37,500 bases of DNA, from contig WTXI01000311.1 in assembly GCA_022376515.1 (NCBI GenBank), positions 1 to 37,500 on the forward strand. The letters are read 5' to 3'. Positions within the stretch are counted from its first letter, which is position 1. Every line of letters begins with the position of its first letter. The notes under the pieces are model-generated. The model saw nothing but the letters and a program-made list of their open reading frames with translations, did not search any database and was not told where the DNA came from. This document shows positions 11,951 through 22,920 of the stretch, in pieces. The position numbers and the translations under genes were made by a program. This DNA comes from Lactifluus volemus. Taxonomy: Eukaryota > Basidiomycota > Agaricomycetes > Russulales > Russulaceae.

Positions 11951-12016
11951 TAAGCGTGCACTTGCGGTTAAGGTTGAAGACAGTGAAGATGACGACGAGC
12001 TTCCACCTATATCTTC
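11951..12016 (+). pseudogene. Isolated copy of exon 3 of gene E
   Basis: A 66-nt segment preceded by AG and followed by GTATGT encodes AVKVEDSEDDDELPPIS. Exon 3 of gene E (16282-16347, minus strand) is also exactly 66 nt with the same phase and encodes AVKVEDSESDVDFPPIS. No neighbouring E exons were found around it, so it is a lone exon relic or captured fragment, 208 bp from the 3' end of gene C. Confidence 0.7.
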
Positions 12017-12223
12017 GTATGTATTCATCCGCAAACAGACAAATTTATGGAATAGCGAAATCGTTTCATTTCAAATCGATAAAAACAAAACTCGAACAAC
12101 GCTCAGGCTAACGCTGCAAAGACAATTTCACAAATACGGAATATGATCATCCAAAACAGACATTTTACAAAAAAAGCAAACGAAGTAGTCCAACACAGCA
12201 TTGTGAAAAAGAGAGACAACATC

Positions 12224-13337
12224 TTACGCGTAGTACGTTGAACGTTTTCTCTTCGAACGTTCGATTAGTGACGCGAGCTCTTTATCGGAACCATCTTCAT
12301 CGACATCTGTGGGTACATCGTCGTAAATGGCACCTTCTTTCACCTTTCCTTTAGTGTTATGACCTTTCTTCGGACTCGGAGTCGGAGAAGGTGACGCGAT
12401 CGCAGTAGCTTTGGAAGGAGTTCCCCAATAACACGCAAGATCACCTGTAGAGTGTAAGCAAAAAAATGTTTGTTTGCCATTCAAAAGAAAGGGTAAGATC
12501 AAACCTTTAGAAGGAGAAGAAAGCGAAGAAAGCGAAGAGGACTCGGACTTCAAGAACACAACTTCTTTGACCTCAACGCAAATACGTTCTCTCTTGTCTG
12601 GAGCATTGACAACCAGCGAACCCATATAAAGACAACCTAAATGCCAATAAGAAAAAAATAAATTTAAAGCGAAAAAAACGAACCAAGGACAGTAACCGGC
12701 GTGTTCAGATACGGTACCTGACCACCATTTAAGAAGCGAGTATTCATCGGAAATTCGCATAAGTGGTAAACAGGTCGCGTCGAAGACATCCAGTATTGTG
12801 AAATGTCCAAAACAAATGTTCGACGCTCTGAAATTTCTCGTCCCGCCTACGTGAGACGAAAACAAATTAATTGAATCACTTTAAGAAAGAATAACATGAC
12901 ATACAAAACCGCTAATTGATATCAATGGTGGGGTAGCTGGCAGTCTATCTTCTATGGGGACGGGGGAGAACTGACAAACATTATAACTCTTTAAGTAGAG
13001 CCGCAATAAATAACAAAATAGAAAGAAAGAAACGAACGATGATCGCATCGATTTGAAACAGATAATCTTCTCTGTTGAATTCATCGCCAATCGGGGTGTC
13101 TTTATCGACCATCGACATCTTGCCCGAGACGATATAAACACCTTCGTCGAAAGCGTAGTGTGTGTTGAACGGAACAAAGAAATAAACCAATGCTTTACAG
13201 CATATCACTTGACCGCGATTGTCCTGCTTCACGAAAATCTCGGCGTCGTAGGTCCTAACACGTGCTTTGTCTGAAGGCATAACATTCCGTGGGTTTGTAC
13301 ATGGAAATACACCCGAAATCGAAGACGATCCTGTCAT
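12224..13337 (-). CDS. Gene C: uncharacterised basidiomycete protein, possible OB-fold (5 exons)
   Basis: Exons 13337-13038, 12970-12910, 12846-12718, 12636-12505 and 12444-12224 (introns 67, 63, 81 and 60 nt, all GT-AG) join in phase to a 280-residue protein with no stops. The N-terminal half has VRTYDAEIFVKQDNRG, ALVYFFVPFNTHY and DEGVYIVSGKM; the middle has DRLPATPPLISISG and then FTILDVFDATCL; the tail is Ser/Pro-rich, then acidic, and ends in the basic stretch SKRKRSTYY, a likely nuclear signal. I know similar sequences as lineage-specific families in Agaricomycetes. The beta-rich pattern suggests an OB-fold nucleic-acid binder, but that is inference. The start was chosen as the ATG giving the conserved block close to the N-terminus. 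Confidence 0.8.
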
Positions 13338-13380
13338 GGAGAAATGTGTGAAAATAACAGAAAGCGAAGAGGCGAAGACG

Positions 13381-13500
13381 GGAGAGACCAAGATGGAGTA
13401 AAACGCACATTCCTCGCAACGCCGTAGATATAGCAAAGGAAGTACCGTAAACGATGCTCCAAGCCACGGTTGCAATTACGTCGGATCATACACAAACACT
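13381..13500. repeat. Upstream tandem repeat of gene C, copy A (empty site)
   Basis: The segment from GGAGAGACCAAGATGGAGTA to CACAAACACT recurs 145 bp further on as copy B (13526-13575 plus 14199-14269), with the MITE in the middle of copy B. Copy A, lying 44-163 bp before the gene C ATG, is the uninterrupted version. Confidence 0.8.
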
Positions 13501-13525
13501 ATTCAATTTCAAAGACGCGCAGATG

Positions 13526-14269
13526 GGAGAGACCAACATGGAGTAAAACGCACACTCCTCGCGACGCCTAGATATTAGGGTCGTTTACGGGTGACGAAAT
13601 CGTCACTTTCCGGAGTGAATTCGAAAGTGATTTCGGATTGGAGATGTTCACTTAGATGCCCAGAAAAATAAACATTTAAAACTGTCGAAAGCGACGAAAG
13701 CGATTTCTTAACTTTGATCAGCCACAAGAAACTGAATTCGAGCGTGGCGCTTCAAGCGCTCTTTTAATTTGGCTGCGTGCGGCATCACGATAGGGCCCCC
13801 CTTCTGATCACTCCGTTTTCTCACTCAATCCTCACTCAACCACCACAAAAATTAGCCTACAGTATCTGTACCATATCTAAATATATACCATGCATTTTAT
13901 TTTAATAGAAATCGTGGTGTGCAGTGAAATGGAAAATAGCGTGTTTGTCTCGCCTGCCTGAGTCGGAGTTCACACTTAGCATTCATTGTGGCCTGGCAGT
14001 GCGTAGGGATGTAGGTTGATTTTCAAAGCCCGCATGGGTTGCCGAGTGTCCCGAGCTTGAAAGCACAAAAGAGATTTCGCCATATTTCAAAGTGATTACG
14101 GGTTACAAATTGATTTAAAATAAAAAGTAAGTACATGTCTTTAGCCGAAATTACTTTCGAAATCACACCGGAAAGCGACGATTTCGTCAACGACCCTATT
14201 GTAAAGCAGGAACCGTAAACGAAGCTCCAAGCGGCGGCTGCAATTACGTCTCGGACCATGCACAAACAC
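13526..14269. repeat. Upstream tandem repeat of gene C, copy B, interrupted by MITE
   Basis: The two halves, 13526-13575 and 14199-14269, align with 13381-13500 on either side of the 619-bp element. Sequence identity by eye is roughly 85-90%. Confidence 0.75.
13578..14196. mobile_element. 619-bp TIR element (MITE), TA target duplication
   Basis: The left end GGGTCGTTTACGGGTGACG and the right end, reverse complement GGGTCGTTGACGAAATCG, start long imperfect terminal inverted repeats (at least 55 bp, extending weakly to about 100 bp). Both ends are flanked by TA (13576-13577 and 14197-14198), as in Tc1/mariner-type elements. There is no coding capacity inside. It would be mobilised in trans by a transposase not seen here. 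The paralogous empty site in copy A supports the boundaries. Confidence 0.8.
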
Positions 14270-14303
14270 TAAGTGACAGCATGAACGAACTATGCCGAAT
14301 AAG

Positions 14304-14412
14304 GATAATCGATTCATCGATGATAGAGCAACTCGAACGTTCACATACCTTGGGGTATCGAAAACATCGCACGGAGACGAGGAACGCATCGTAATACTAG
14401 CACCGCCAGCTG
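14304..14412 (-). pseudogene. Duplicate of gene E 5' region (109 bp)
   Basis: Matches 16554-16662, the first exon and start of intron 1 of gene E, with seven differences (about 94% identity). It keeps the GTATGT donor but has no further E exons behind it. Homology stops abruptly at 14412/14413, next to the 48-bp inverted-repeat arm. Confidence 0.75.
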
Positions 14413-14416
14413 GGTA

Positions 14417-14464
14417 TTGTTCGTATACACAGAATACCCTACAACCAAAGCTAACTATCGTTTT
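14417..14464 (-). repeat. 48-bp inverted repeat, right arm
   Basis: Reverse complement of 2183-2230 with two mismatches. It lies four bases beyond the end of the gene E 5' duplicate. No clear target-site duplication is visible outside the two arms. Confidence 0.8.
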
Positions 14465-14702
14465 CTACTCACATCGTTATCGTTTCGAAGCATAAACGCA
14501 TAAACCCTTATCGGTAAATAATGGGCAATGAGCAGAGAGTAGAACATATTATATGCGCATCAGACAGGCTCATTTTCCACCCATTTTCCATAAACTGTCA
14601 CATGATCTTGAACACAGAGCATCGACGACCTCACACCAAAGACGTGGTTTTCGAGACGATATAGCAAGTTGCATTACAAGAAAGAACATATTTACACAAC
14701 AA

Positions 14703-16639
14703 CTACGGATTAGAGAGTAATATGACAGAGATCAGATTGGACGTCAACACGGAACCTGACGAACCACGATATGTGCCGAGCGTGTAAATGACAGACACAA
14801 TAGAATCTACTGGTAGCTCAACAGACCCTCCTTTATACAACGGCCAGGTCGAGAGATTCCTAAAGTCGGCATCGCTGAAAGTGAAACCTTTCCCATCGTC
14901 ATTGGCTCTCCCGTCATAGACGGGCACTGAAAAACACGACATCAGTTAATGCGATACAAAGCGCGCATAAGGTGTCATTACCCTGCTCGTCAAAAGAACG
15001 CGAAATGATATCCGCAGAAACGCTAACCAACGACGATGAAACCGCTCGCAATACACTCGACTTCCCTTTCACAGGTGACGAACTCGCAGACGCTAACAAA
15101 AAGAAATAAGACAAGGGACATCATTAATGTTAGAGTACTCACATGGACGCCAACTGTCCCCCTTTCCCTCTCCTCTGGTTGTAAAACCAAACCCAGCAGG
15201 AGATATCGATCCGCATATAACGACAAAACCAAACAACAAACCCCAAGTCGACGTATCACGTCGAAAATCCTGCTCAAAAGGAGCGATAGTCACTTTGTGA
15301 ATCGCATATGGTGAATTAGGTGGTCCAGCTTCCAAAGAACTCATCAAGTAGCTTTCAGTAACGGTGCCAGTCATTACGCATAGCGCCATTGACTTTGTTT
15401 CAGCGATGCGCAGACGGTTGCTGACAACACACAACATTGACGGATCAACTCTAGCAGTGTTGACATAAGACCCGCTCTTGACGAATCGCAGGGCCTTTAC
15501 GACAGTCCTACCATATTTTTAATATAGTAGTGTCATAAAAACAAAAAATAAACGCACTTTACAGTTTCCGGTCCCAAACCATTACATTTCGCAGCAAATG
15601 GTGTCCGGAGCGAGTCCAACGGTCCAGAAAATGGCTTTACCTCGCATAGCCGACTGATAAGAACACGAAAGATTGGAAATAACAACAATAAGACGATCAG
15701 TATCAATGAAATAAGGCGAGCGCGTGCGCACGGAAGATACGGGAGTCCTTCATAAAGGGTCGCCAGAACGGGATCAGGACATGGCACCAACATAACTGAA
15801 AATTCTCCATCAGACGTCGTCTGAGGGGTGTCATCCCTAATGAATTTCACAAGACGTTAGTCGCGCATCAAGATAAACCATTCAACACGCACTTCATATT
15901 GACAGCATCACCCACTGTCATATACGACTTTGTAGACCCACCAACAGTTTCCTTTTTCTTCATCGGGCTGTTTATTTCGTTCATCACTGCGAGCGTCCTG
16001 ATATAACGCCGTAATGCGAGATAAAAAGGAAAAAAAAAAAACAGTACACAAGAATCAGAGACTCACGGCGAAAGTTCCAGATTGATGATCGCTGCATTGT
16101 CGATGGCTTCCACTACAGCTCTGCAACTCAGATTAGATATGGAGTTATTAACAACATTCAGCACGTACGACGAGCGACCAGTCCCAGTAGGTGTACGCTT
16201 TTCAGCAATGGCGTCTGCGATAATTCTATAAAATGCAATTGAGGACGCAAAGCGCGCGCAAAGGGCGTGAGAGAAACATACGTCGATATAGGAGGAAAGT
16301 CGACGTCGCTTTCACTATCTTCGACCTTGACCGCGGATGCGTGCCTCCTTCAATCAACGTCAGCAGGCTTCCCCCCACCCATACACAAAACAAATGAAGA
16401 ACAGAAATCAAACTTCATACTGACTTGCTACTCTTATTACTTTCGACTTCGAGCACCTTTGCCTTCTCCGATTTTATAACGTTACGTCTGGCAGATGATA
16501 AGACAGCGATTAACGCATCACAAAATGACCAACTTGGGCCTGCTTTTACTAAAGATAATCAATTCCTCGACGATAGAGCAACTCGAACGTTCACATACCT
16601 TGGGGTATCAAAAACATCGCTCGGAGACGAGGAACGCAT
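14703..16639 (-). CDS. Gene E: uncharacterised basidiomycete protein (10 exons)
   Basis: Exons 16639-16599, 16487-16425, 16347-16282, 16225-16067, 15997-15893, 15836-15741, 15653-15563, 15476-15143, 15092-14982 and 14926-14703 join in phase with GT-AG introns to 429 residues, no stops. After an acidic/basic N-terminal tail come CEVKPFSGPLDSLRTPF, VTIAPFEQDFRRDTSTWG, VPVYDGRANDD and ELPVDSIVSVIYTLGTY. The last three blocks I recognise from large families of function-unknown Agaricomycete proteins. No catalytic motif is apparent. The N-terminus is uncertain: an alternative start at about 16656 with a 66-nt first intron is also open, and upstream in-phase exons (16885-17194) may belong to it. 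One exon is duplicated at 11951-12016 and the 5' end at 14304-14412. Confidence 0.8.
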
Positions 16640-16884
16640 CGCAATACTAGCACCGCCATCTGTACCGCTACACGCCGGGTTAAACAATGTCAAAGTCACG
16701 AAACGCAGGGTAGCGCTGAATATTTAAACCACGTACGACATAGGACCAGGCGGCAATACGACAAAGCTTGGGGACCCGGGGGGAGGAGGAGAACGACGCG
16801 CACGCTTTGACTCTTCAATATTGCCCAAATTTCTCTGTGAAAAACAAATGTAAACGATACATACAAACTAACAGTTTGACATAC

Positions 16885-17194
16885 GCCTTAGAAGAATCAC
16901 TTGACACAGGACTTGGGGCTCTACGCTTACTGATGCGGGACGTTGAAGTATTCCTGTCCAAACGAGTCAGAGTCAAAATCGAATATCCAGAACATGAAAA
17001 AACATACTGAACGATATTCGCAGAGGTCTCATCCGCAACAAGCCTGCAAAATGTAAGATTATAACGATATGCAGGAAAGAATGACGTACTCTTCCAAACT
17101 GGTCTTGTTCCTATGGAATCTAAGAATGAAAACAATCGAAATGGTGTCATAAAAATTCTCACATAGCATCAAGATCTTCTTCGTAGGGCTTTTG
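16885..17194 (-). CDS. In-phase exon series, probable N-terminal exons of gene E or a small separate gene
   Basis: Exons 17194-17163, 17119-17090, 17043-17008 (approximate end) and 16953-16885 splice with GT-AG introns of about 43-54 nt and stay open. They give QKPYEEDLDAIFHRNKTSLE, then LVADETSAN, then SKRRAPSPVSSDSSK. The composition (acidic helix, then basic and Ser/Pro-rich) matches a disordered, nuclear-type N-terminus. I could not fix the start: candidate short exons lie at about 17260-17370. The junction to gene E is also unresolved, because an EESKRARRSPPPPGSPS frame near 16770-16830 needs a GC donor. Confidence 0.45.
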
Positions 17195-17847
17195 CTGTCA
17201 GGAATTATATCGTAAGAAAGATACAAATAAACACATGACGTCTGGATACGCACGACGACGTTTTCTTGGACGCACTAGATCATTGTATATGAATTAAAGA
17301 CAAGTCAACGAGTCAACAGAAATACGCACGACGAAGACCTTGGTGGCATCACGGTATATGTTTTATGTTCGGTGATACCGCAGAGAGAAATTCGATATAA
17401 AAATGGGTTCAAGTTGATGAATGCAAACAAAAGAATAACCCTAGCATTTATACCTGAACACATGCGACGCTTCTGAACAGATACGATATGAAGCGGAAAC
17501 AGAAACGGAAAAGATTCAGAAGACGCACGACAAAGTCAAAGAAAAACTGAGAATTCTTACAAGTCACGGAGCCCATGTCTGAATTACGTATCGAGACGAT
17601 CCGAAACAGAAGAATCGAAGAATTCAGTAGAGAATATATGAGAATGCGGATCATATCATGAACATGAAAATACGTTACGATAAATTGAGGAAATAAGTTT
17701 TTTTCCTGTTATGAACATAAGTTATGTCTCGAAGAATACCATACACAAAAGTAGTTATATCGAATCGTAAATTCGTTATAGCACGTAGGTAGGTATACAA
17801 ATAACGCTGGTTGTTCAATCGTAGTAGAAATAATTTTCGTGAAGCCG

Positions 17848-19074
17848 ATGGAAAAGCTGTATAATTTCGAACAAGCGCGTACGTCCTTAGACACTCAATG
17901 AAATGTTACAAACTATATCTGATTTAACACAGGAAATGAGATCGAGCAGATTTCCATAGAGTCAAAATACGACGAAGAACACATCAGCTTGGCCCACATT
18001 GGCACGGTGAGGATGTATCGACAACATGACGCGACAGAATTGATATACAACTTATCACAGATCGAGACCTTTTTTTGGGAACGGAATAAGATACAACAGT
18101 TCACCAATCCAGCGTCGTGGCGAATTGTCACACAGGGTGAAACAGACGAGGATTTGGAGGAGGCAGTTTTCACGATACGAGGGATGATACACGCGAAGGA
18201 GTTACCCCCTCTTAAAACAAAGCCAAGGTATGCATACTCAATCTATTGCGACGATTCTACTGAATCAAGTAAATCTCATAGGATATCAGCTCACAAGTAC
18301 AAGTTTTTGCGACAAGGGATAACGCTCGTAGGACTTGGAACGCCGACTTTCACAAAGGCTCTTGAAGCGATAGATCACATCCACTCCCAATTCGACCGTC
18401 ACCTCCAAGAAGGTACCCTCGAGACACAAACGGCTACAATACGAGGCGATGGCGTTTCAGACGAATTCAGCATATGGAACAGATACCTCACTCCATCACG
18501 CGAGGCAAAAGGCACGCAGGCGATTCCATTTTTACCTGGAGTCGATCCGACAGGAATATTGCGAGATATGGCGCAGGAAAATTGCAATTACACATATGTA
18601 CACACTGAAGACAACCAAGTTCACTATTTCGCCGCACTCAGAGACGCGCAAGGCAATTCTAAGTATTAATATCCCGCAATGCTTACATATGTATATGTTC
18701 GCCACTTATCATCACTTCACGCAGGTACGAACGACGCGAACCACACACGTTCAGGATAGGTGACATAGTCGAAGCGCAAGTGTCATTCGTCGTGATACCT
18801 GTTAAGGGAGGACGACGTAAAATGCTCTCCGTGCTGCGCTCTCTCGCATTGATCAAAGGCAATTTTAAAAAGGTGAGAACAAATCCTAATCTATGTAAGA
18901 CGTTACTTAGACTAATACATGACAAAACAGACAGAAAAGGAAATATATCCATCGGAAGCACCGATGCCAAAAGCGACATCGATTAAACGGAGATCAGGGT
19001 ATACGAACGAGACCTCCAAACACGCAGAGCAGAAGAAACGAAGGACGGAGGACATGTGTATCGACTCCAAGTAG
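17848..19074 (+). CDS. Gene B: uncharacterised basidiomycete protein (4 exons)
   Basis: Exons 17848-17878, 17933-18662, 18725-18872 and 18931-19074 join in phase (introns 54, 62 and 58 nt) to 350 residues with no stops. The start MEKLYNFEQARNEIEQ opens a helical region. The middle is a long globular part; then comes FRIGDIVEAQVSFVVIPVKG and KMLSVLRSLALI, the block by which I recognise this family from many Agaricomycete genomes. The C-terminus is polar with a KKRR nuclear-signal-like patch. No enzyme motif is evident and the function is unknown. Its 5' end faces the 5' side of gene E, about 0.65 kb from the upstream E-type exons, so the two could share a divergent promoter region. Confidence 0.82.
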
Positions 19075-20712
19075 CCGAAACAATTAATCGTTCAATAGAG
19101 ACTCGTAGCTTCTACTTCAAGTTGTGCGGGAAAATCAGACGAAACGAGCAGCAATAACGGGCGAGGCAAATAAAATGAGCGGAGCGGACACGAACGCACG
19201 TGAGCGCGAGGGCAACAGGACAGACTCTTTTCGAGTATCGTCTGGTTACCATTTACGCTCTGTAAACTAAACTAAAACTGCTAATTTAGAGGGTAATTAA
19301 TAGATTTAATGAATGGTCTCGATCTTGACCTGAGAACGGCCACTCGATGTGGACGTGGGCGCGGGACTAAATTCTCGGCGCGAAAGGCATCTTAACTAGG
19401 TAAAAGAAAGACGGAATGAAAATAAAACGGTATAGTACGTAACGGCCGTGAGCGATCGTCGTCCACGCCATCGGGTCCTCAGGCCTCAGGAGCCGTGGAC
19501 GCTGGCTATCCCGTCCTTGGTGTTCCCATTAACGCTGGGCGCCATCCTCGGCCGCCAGCCTATGTCCCGTGTCCCTGTAGTCCGTCAACATCTACGTTCA
19601 AAGTCGTAAAAAGATTGTTTCGAAAAAGCAACTAGGAGAGTTGGAATGCGTCACGACGAGCGTGTGCGACCGTCTCGTACCTTACAAGAGAAGCTCACAA
19701 ATATTACAAGAAAAACAGCATCCACATAAACGGATCAATTCGAGAAGTATCCCAATCGAATATTCACGTGCTGGATGTATCGTCCTCGTGCATTGCGTCG
19801 GCGCATTCACGTCGCGATTAATCGATAGAATTGACGTAACTGTCGTAAACGAGATCACGCCCGCTGAAAGTTGAAACCAAAGGTACAACATAATTGTTAC
19901 GATAATATCCAAAACGCTGGTAAAAAGATAGCCCGATCACAACATATGATTGTACAAACAGCCAGCACTATGGTTCCGTCAATGTTTACGCGATAATACC
20001 GGATGGAAACCGATCATATCTAAGATTAATATGATCAGCGCGGTGCCACGAGGTCTCGACTGGTCAGCCCTACTCCACTTACTCTTCTGGGATCATAACC
20101 GACGATCCAAATTTAGAATCGATCAGCGTTATACCATAATTATTCATTATCACGATGTCCATACTCCACATACTTCATAGATACTCCACATCCTTCATGG
20201 AAAGGGTCTCAACTGCCAATAAATGAACGGATCATGAAAAATTCGATTCTTCTTCACTTGATTCTAGTTGATCGTGTTCCGATAAACACGTAAAAACGGA
20301 GCGGATACATCTACGTAAGTCGAACGCACATGAACCGTCAGAATCCATCGGATAAACCATGTACAGTAGGCAATGATGCCCCATGACACAGACTAGTGTC
20401 GCGTAGACCCTCATATTCCTACAACGAGCAGACTAAACAAGTGTTCTGATAAGAAACCGCAGGCACGATTAAATCCGAAATGAACAGGGTATGGAACTAG
20501 TACCGCCTAAAGCGTGGAAGGTCTCACTTGTAAATCAAAATACATTCAGGCATTGACTACATTAACACGTCAGAAACCATAAGCGATAATCGCCACGCAA
20601 ACAGTCCGTCCAATCCTTTGTCTTCCGTATCGCCCTCACTCTACACTTTAAATCACACTCATAAAACTCGCCCAGCTGAGCCCCGATTCTCTCGTGCGCC
20701 CATCACATCTCT
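19075..20712. other. Intergenic region between genes B and F
   Basis: No gene could be supported. It contains a GC-rich patch at about 19430-19610 within AT-rich surroundings. A minus-strand frame at 20232-20414 contains YPMDSDGSCAFDLRRC and an acidic end but has no recognisable relatives or splice partners. The promoter and 5' leader of gene F would lie at the right end. Confidence 0.4.
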
Positions 20713-22882
20713 ATGAGCGATGACGAAGGCGACGACTCCGACGGGGAATCCGTCTCGACACATCAATCCTCTCAGGCTGGCAAAAAACCCTCCATCATGA
20801 AAGTACTGAGCGACCCCAAAACGAAAAGTAAAAGGTGAGATCCGTCATAAGCTTTCCACATATGTACGCTAACGTGAACAACATCAGGACCGGGAATGGG
20901 GTTGTCGGCGACTACAAAAAACTCGCCCAGTGGATCGGCCGTTCAGAGGACACCTTCATCGACTTTGATCTCGTGTTCCACATCGGGATGGAATGCGAAG
21001 GATCAGACGATGACATCGGCGACAATGATGCGAGCACAAGGACAGAAACAGAAAGGTAAGCAACACGAGAACATACGCCGGTGATCATGGAACTGATGGT
21101 AAATACTAGAGAGGACGACGACGTTGATCATTCTCATTATCAGCACATCTTCACGATAATTTCAGAGAATATACCAACGTTCGAGTCGGACCTCAAGAAG
21201 TTCAAAAAGAATCCTAGGGCCCTTGAAAAACTATGTGGCCAGGTGCGAGAATATTTTACGCTTCCACATATTGCTAAATAATACACATGTCGTTACATCA
21301 GATGACCACATCACTCGGATTTGCACGTTCAGACGACATCAGGATCCTCCGCGAAGACGGCCTCGACTACGTCGCAACCACCCAGCCGAATAACGATTTA
21401 ATGCCTGACATACCTCCCCACTCGTCCAAGCCAACTTACCGTGGGTGGAATCACCCTGTCCTGGCCGAGCTTCTGTGTCCCGTCGAACACCTCGACAAAT
21501 TCTGAGCGCATCCAACTAGGTAAATGAGTACCATTGACACGAAACGTCATACTTACGTTTTTTTTTTTCTTTTTTACAGGACAATACATGACTTCATGAA
21601 CGGATCTCTCAGAGTTACTGCCGATCAACTCTGTCTCTTCATGTATCGCAATTATTCCGTCGACTACGAAAACCTCATGGACGGACTCCTGTGCTCGGAC
21701 CTCATCAAAATGGTACACGAGTTTGTAACACGTATTTTTGTTCACTGTTAACAATCTTTAATGCGGCACAGACATGGCGCCGCCTTTTCCAAAACACCAA
21801 ACCAGGTAAGGCGGGCCGTCGAATCAAACGCAAGCGACAAAAACCCAATACATACTTTTTATCATCCATCACGCCAAGGAGCATCGCCTATGCGACCCTC
21901 CACGTACGTATTTATTCACAACATCTTGAGCGTTCTGACAAATTATTAATTACAGACGCGATGGTTTCTATCCGGCATAGAGGACTGGAGAAAGGACGAC
22001 GGCAAAGTCGACAAGGCGACGTTTTACTACACCATCATCAACCTCTTCAAGAGAAAGGACATGAAATGTTGGTCCGAGGCAGTATTACATGAATGGAACA
22101 AGTACATCATTACGAACACATCAGAACCGATACTAACATATTGTAGGGAAATGTTCCAGAAAAGGAAGATATACGAAACATGTTCCGCCTCCCTCTCAGC
22201 GTTATACGAACAGTCTCAGTGTCGATCACTCGCTCTTATGAGTACCGTTACCGCTAGTACCATGAATCACGCGTCTTCACCACCTGCCGCACCTGGAGCG
22301 TCACGTCGCTCTTGGTCCCCCGCGTCTGTCAGGCTATCACGCCCTTCATCTCCAACCGCGACCACTAGGGCCACACGTCAACGATCTCCACCTGCTCCGA
22401 ATAGTGCCTCACGCCCACGTGACACAGTATCACCCCCCTCCTCACCATCTGCGGCCGCCATGTCTACACACCATTTGCCTGCGTCAATCAGAGCCCCACG
22501 TCAGTCAACCAGAGTATCACGTTCTTCCTCGAGACTTGCATCGGCCAAGCCATCACGCCGATCCGCCCGAACGTCGTCCCCACCTGTGGCAGCCAGTGCC
22601 TCACGCTGATCCGCCCGAGCGTCGTCCCCACCTGTCGCAGCCAGTGCCTCACATCTATCAGCGCTGTCTGCGTCGGCCCGATCATCGCGTCTATCACCAC
22701 CCACAGCACGGCTCACCTTTCCATCTGCGAGCCAACCCCCTCCAACACTGTCTTCCAACATCGTGTCGCGTTCAACCACACCTACCGCGACCACCAGTAA
22801 GCGCCGTATAACTAGCCCAGAGCCACTCACTTTTCCCAGCGCTGAACAAAGGCTCTCGAAAAGGCGCCGCGGGTTGAGATAA
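20713..22882 (+). pseudogene. Gene F: basidiomycete ARSDD family protein (7 exons), two in-frame TGA codons
   Basis: Exons 20713-20834, 20888-21055, 21110-21242, 21302-21519, 21580-21712, 21772-21903 and 21956-22882 join in phase (introns 52-60 nt). The frame begins MSDDEGDDSDGE and contains ARSDDIRILREDG, YRGWNHPVLAELLCP, FMNGSLRVTADQ and SITPRSIAYATLH, then a Ser/Pro/Ala-rich tail ending SKRRRGLR, a nuclear-signal-like basic end. I know this order as an abundant, function-unknown basidiomycete family, possibly the one in Pfam as DUF6698 (name from memory, unsure). TGA at 21503-21505 and 22607-22609 interrupt it; the second sits where the adjacent tandem copy has CGA. Apart from these the frame is intact for about 610 codons, so inactivation is recent, or the stops are assembly errors. 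Confidence 0.75.
22553..22648 (+). repeat. Two 48-bp tandem repeats in the tail of gene F
   Basis: Units 22553-22600 and 22601-22648 are nearly identical and code for a Ser/Ala/Pro-rich segment. The first reads CGCCGATCC and the second CGCTGATCC, so the second in-frame TGA of the gene is a C-to-T difference between the units. Confidence 0.85.
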
Positions 22883-22920
22883 AGGTAATCAAGGCACTGA
22901 ATTAGTATTAATTCTACCAG

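Noticed and set aside
14304..14495. Plus-strand protein-coding frame shared with 16550-16670 (RTFTYLGVSKTS)
   Set aside because: Both copies are open on the plus strand, but most differences there change the amino acid, and the minus strand carries the first exon of gene E with proper splice sites. Treated as a shadow frame.
19430..19610. GC-rich patch as an RNA gene or a captured gene fragment
   Set aside because: I could not build a tRNA cloverleaf or a coherent open frame across it; kept only as a note in the intergenic entry.
20232..20414. Small gene with YPMDSDGSCAFDLRRC
   Set aside because: It has no recognisable relatives, no splice partners and no context; it could be chance in a 180-bp frame.
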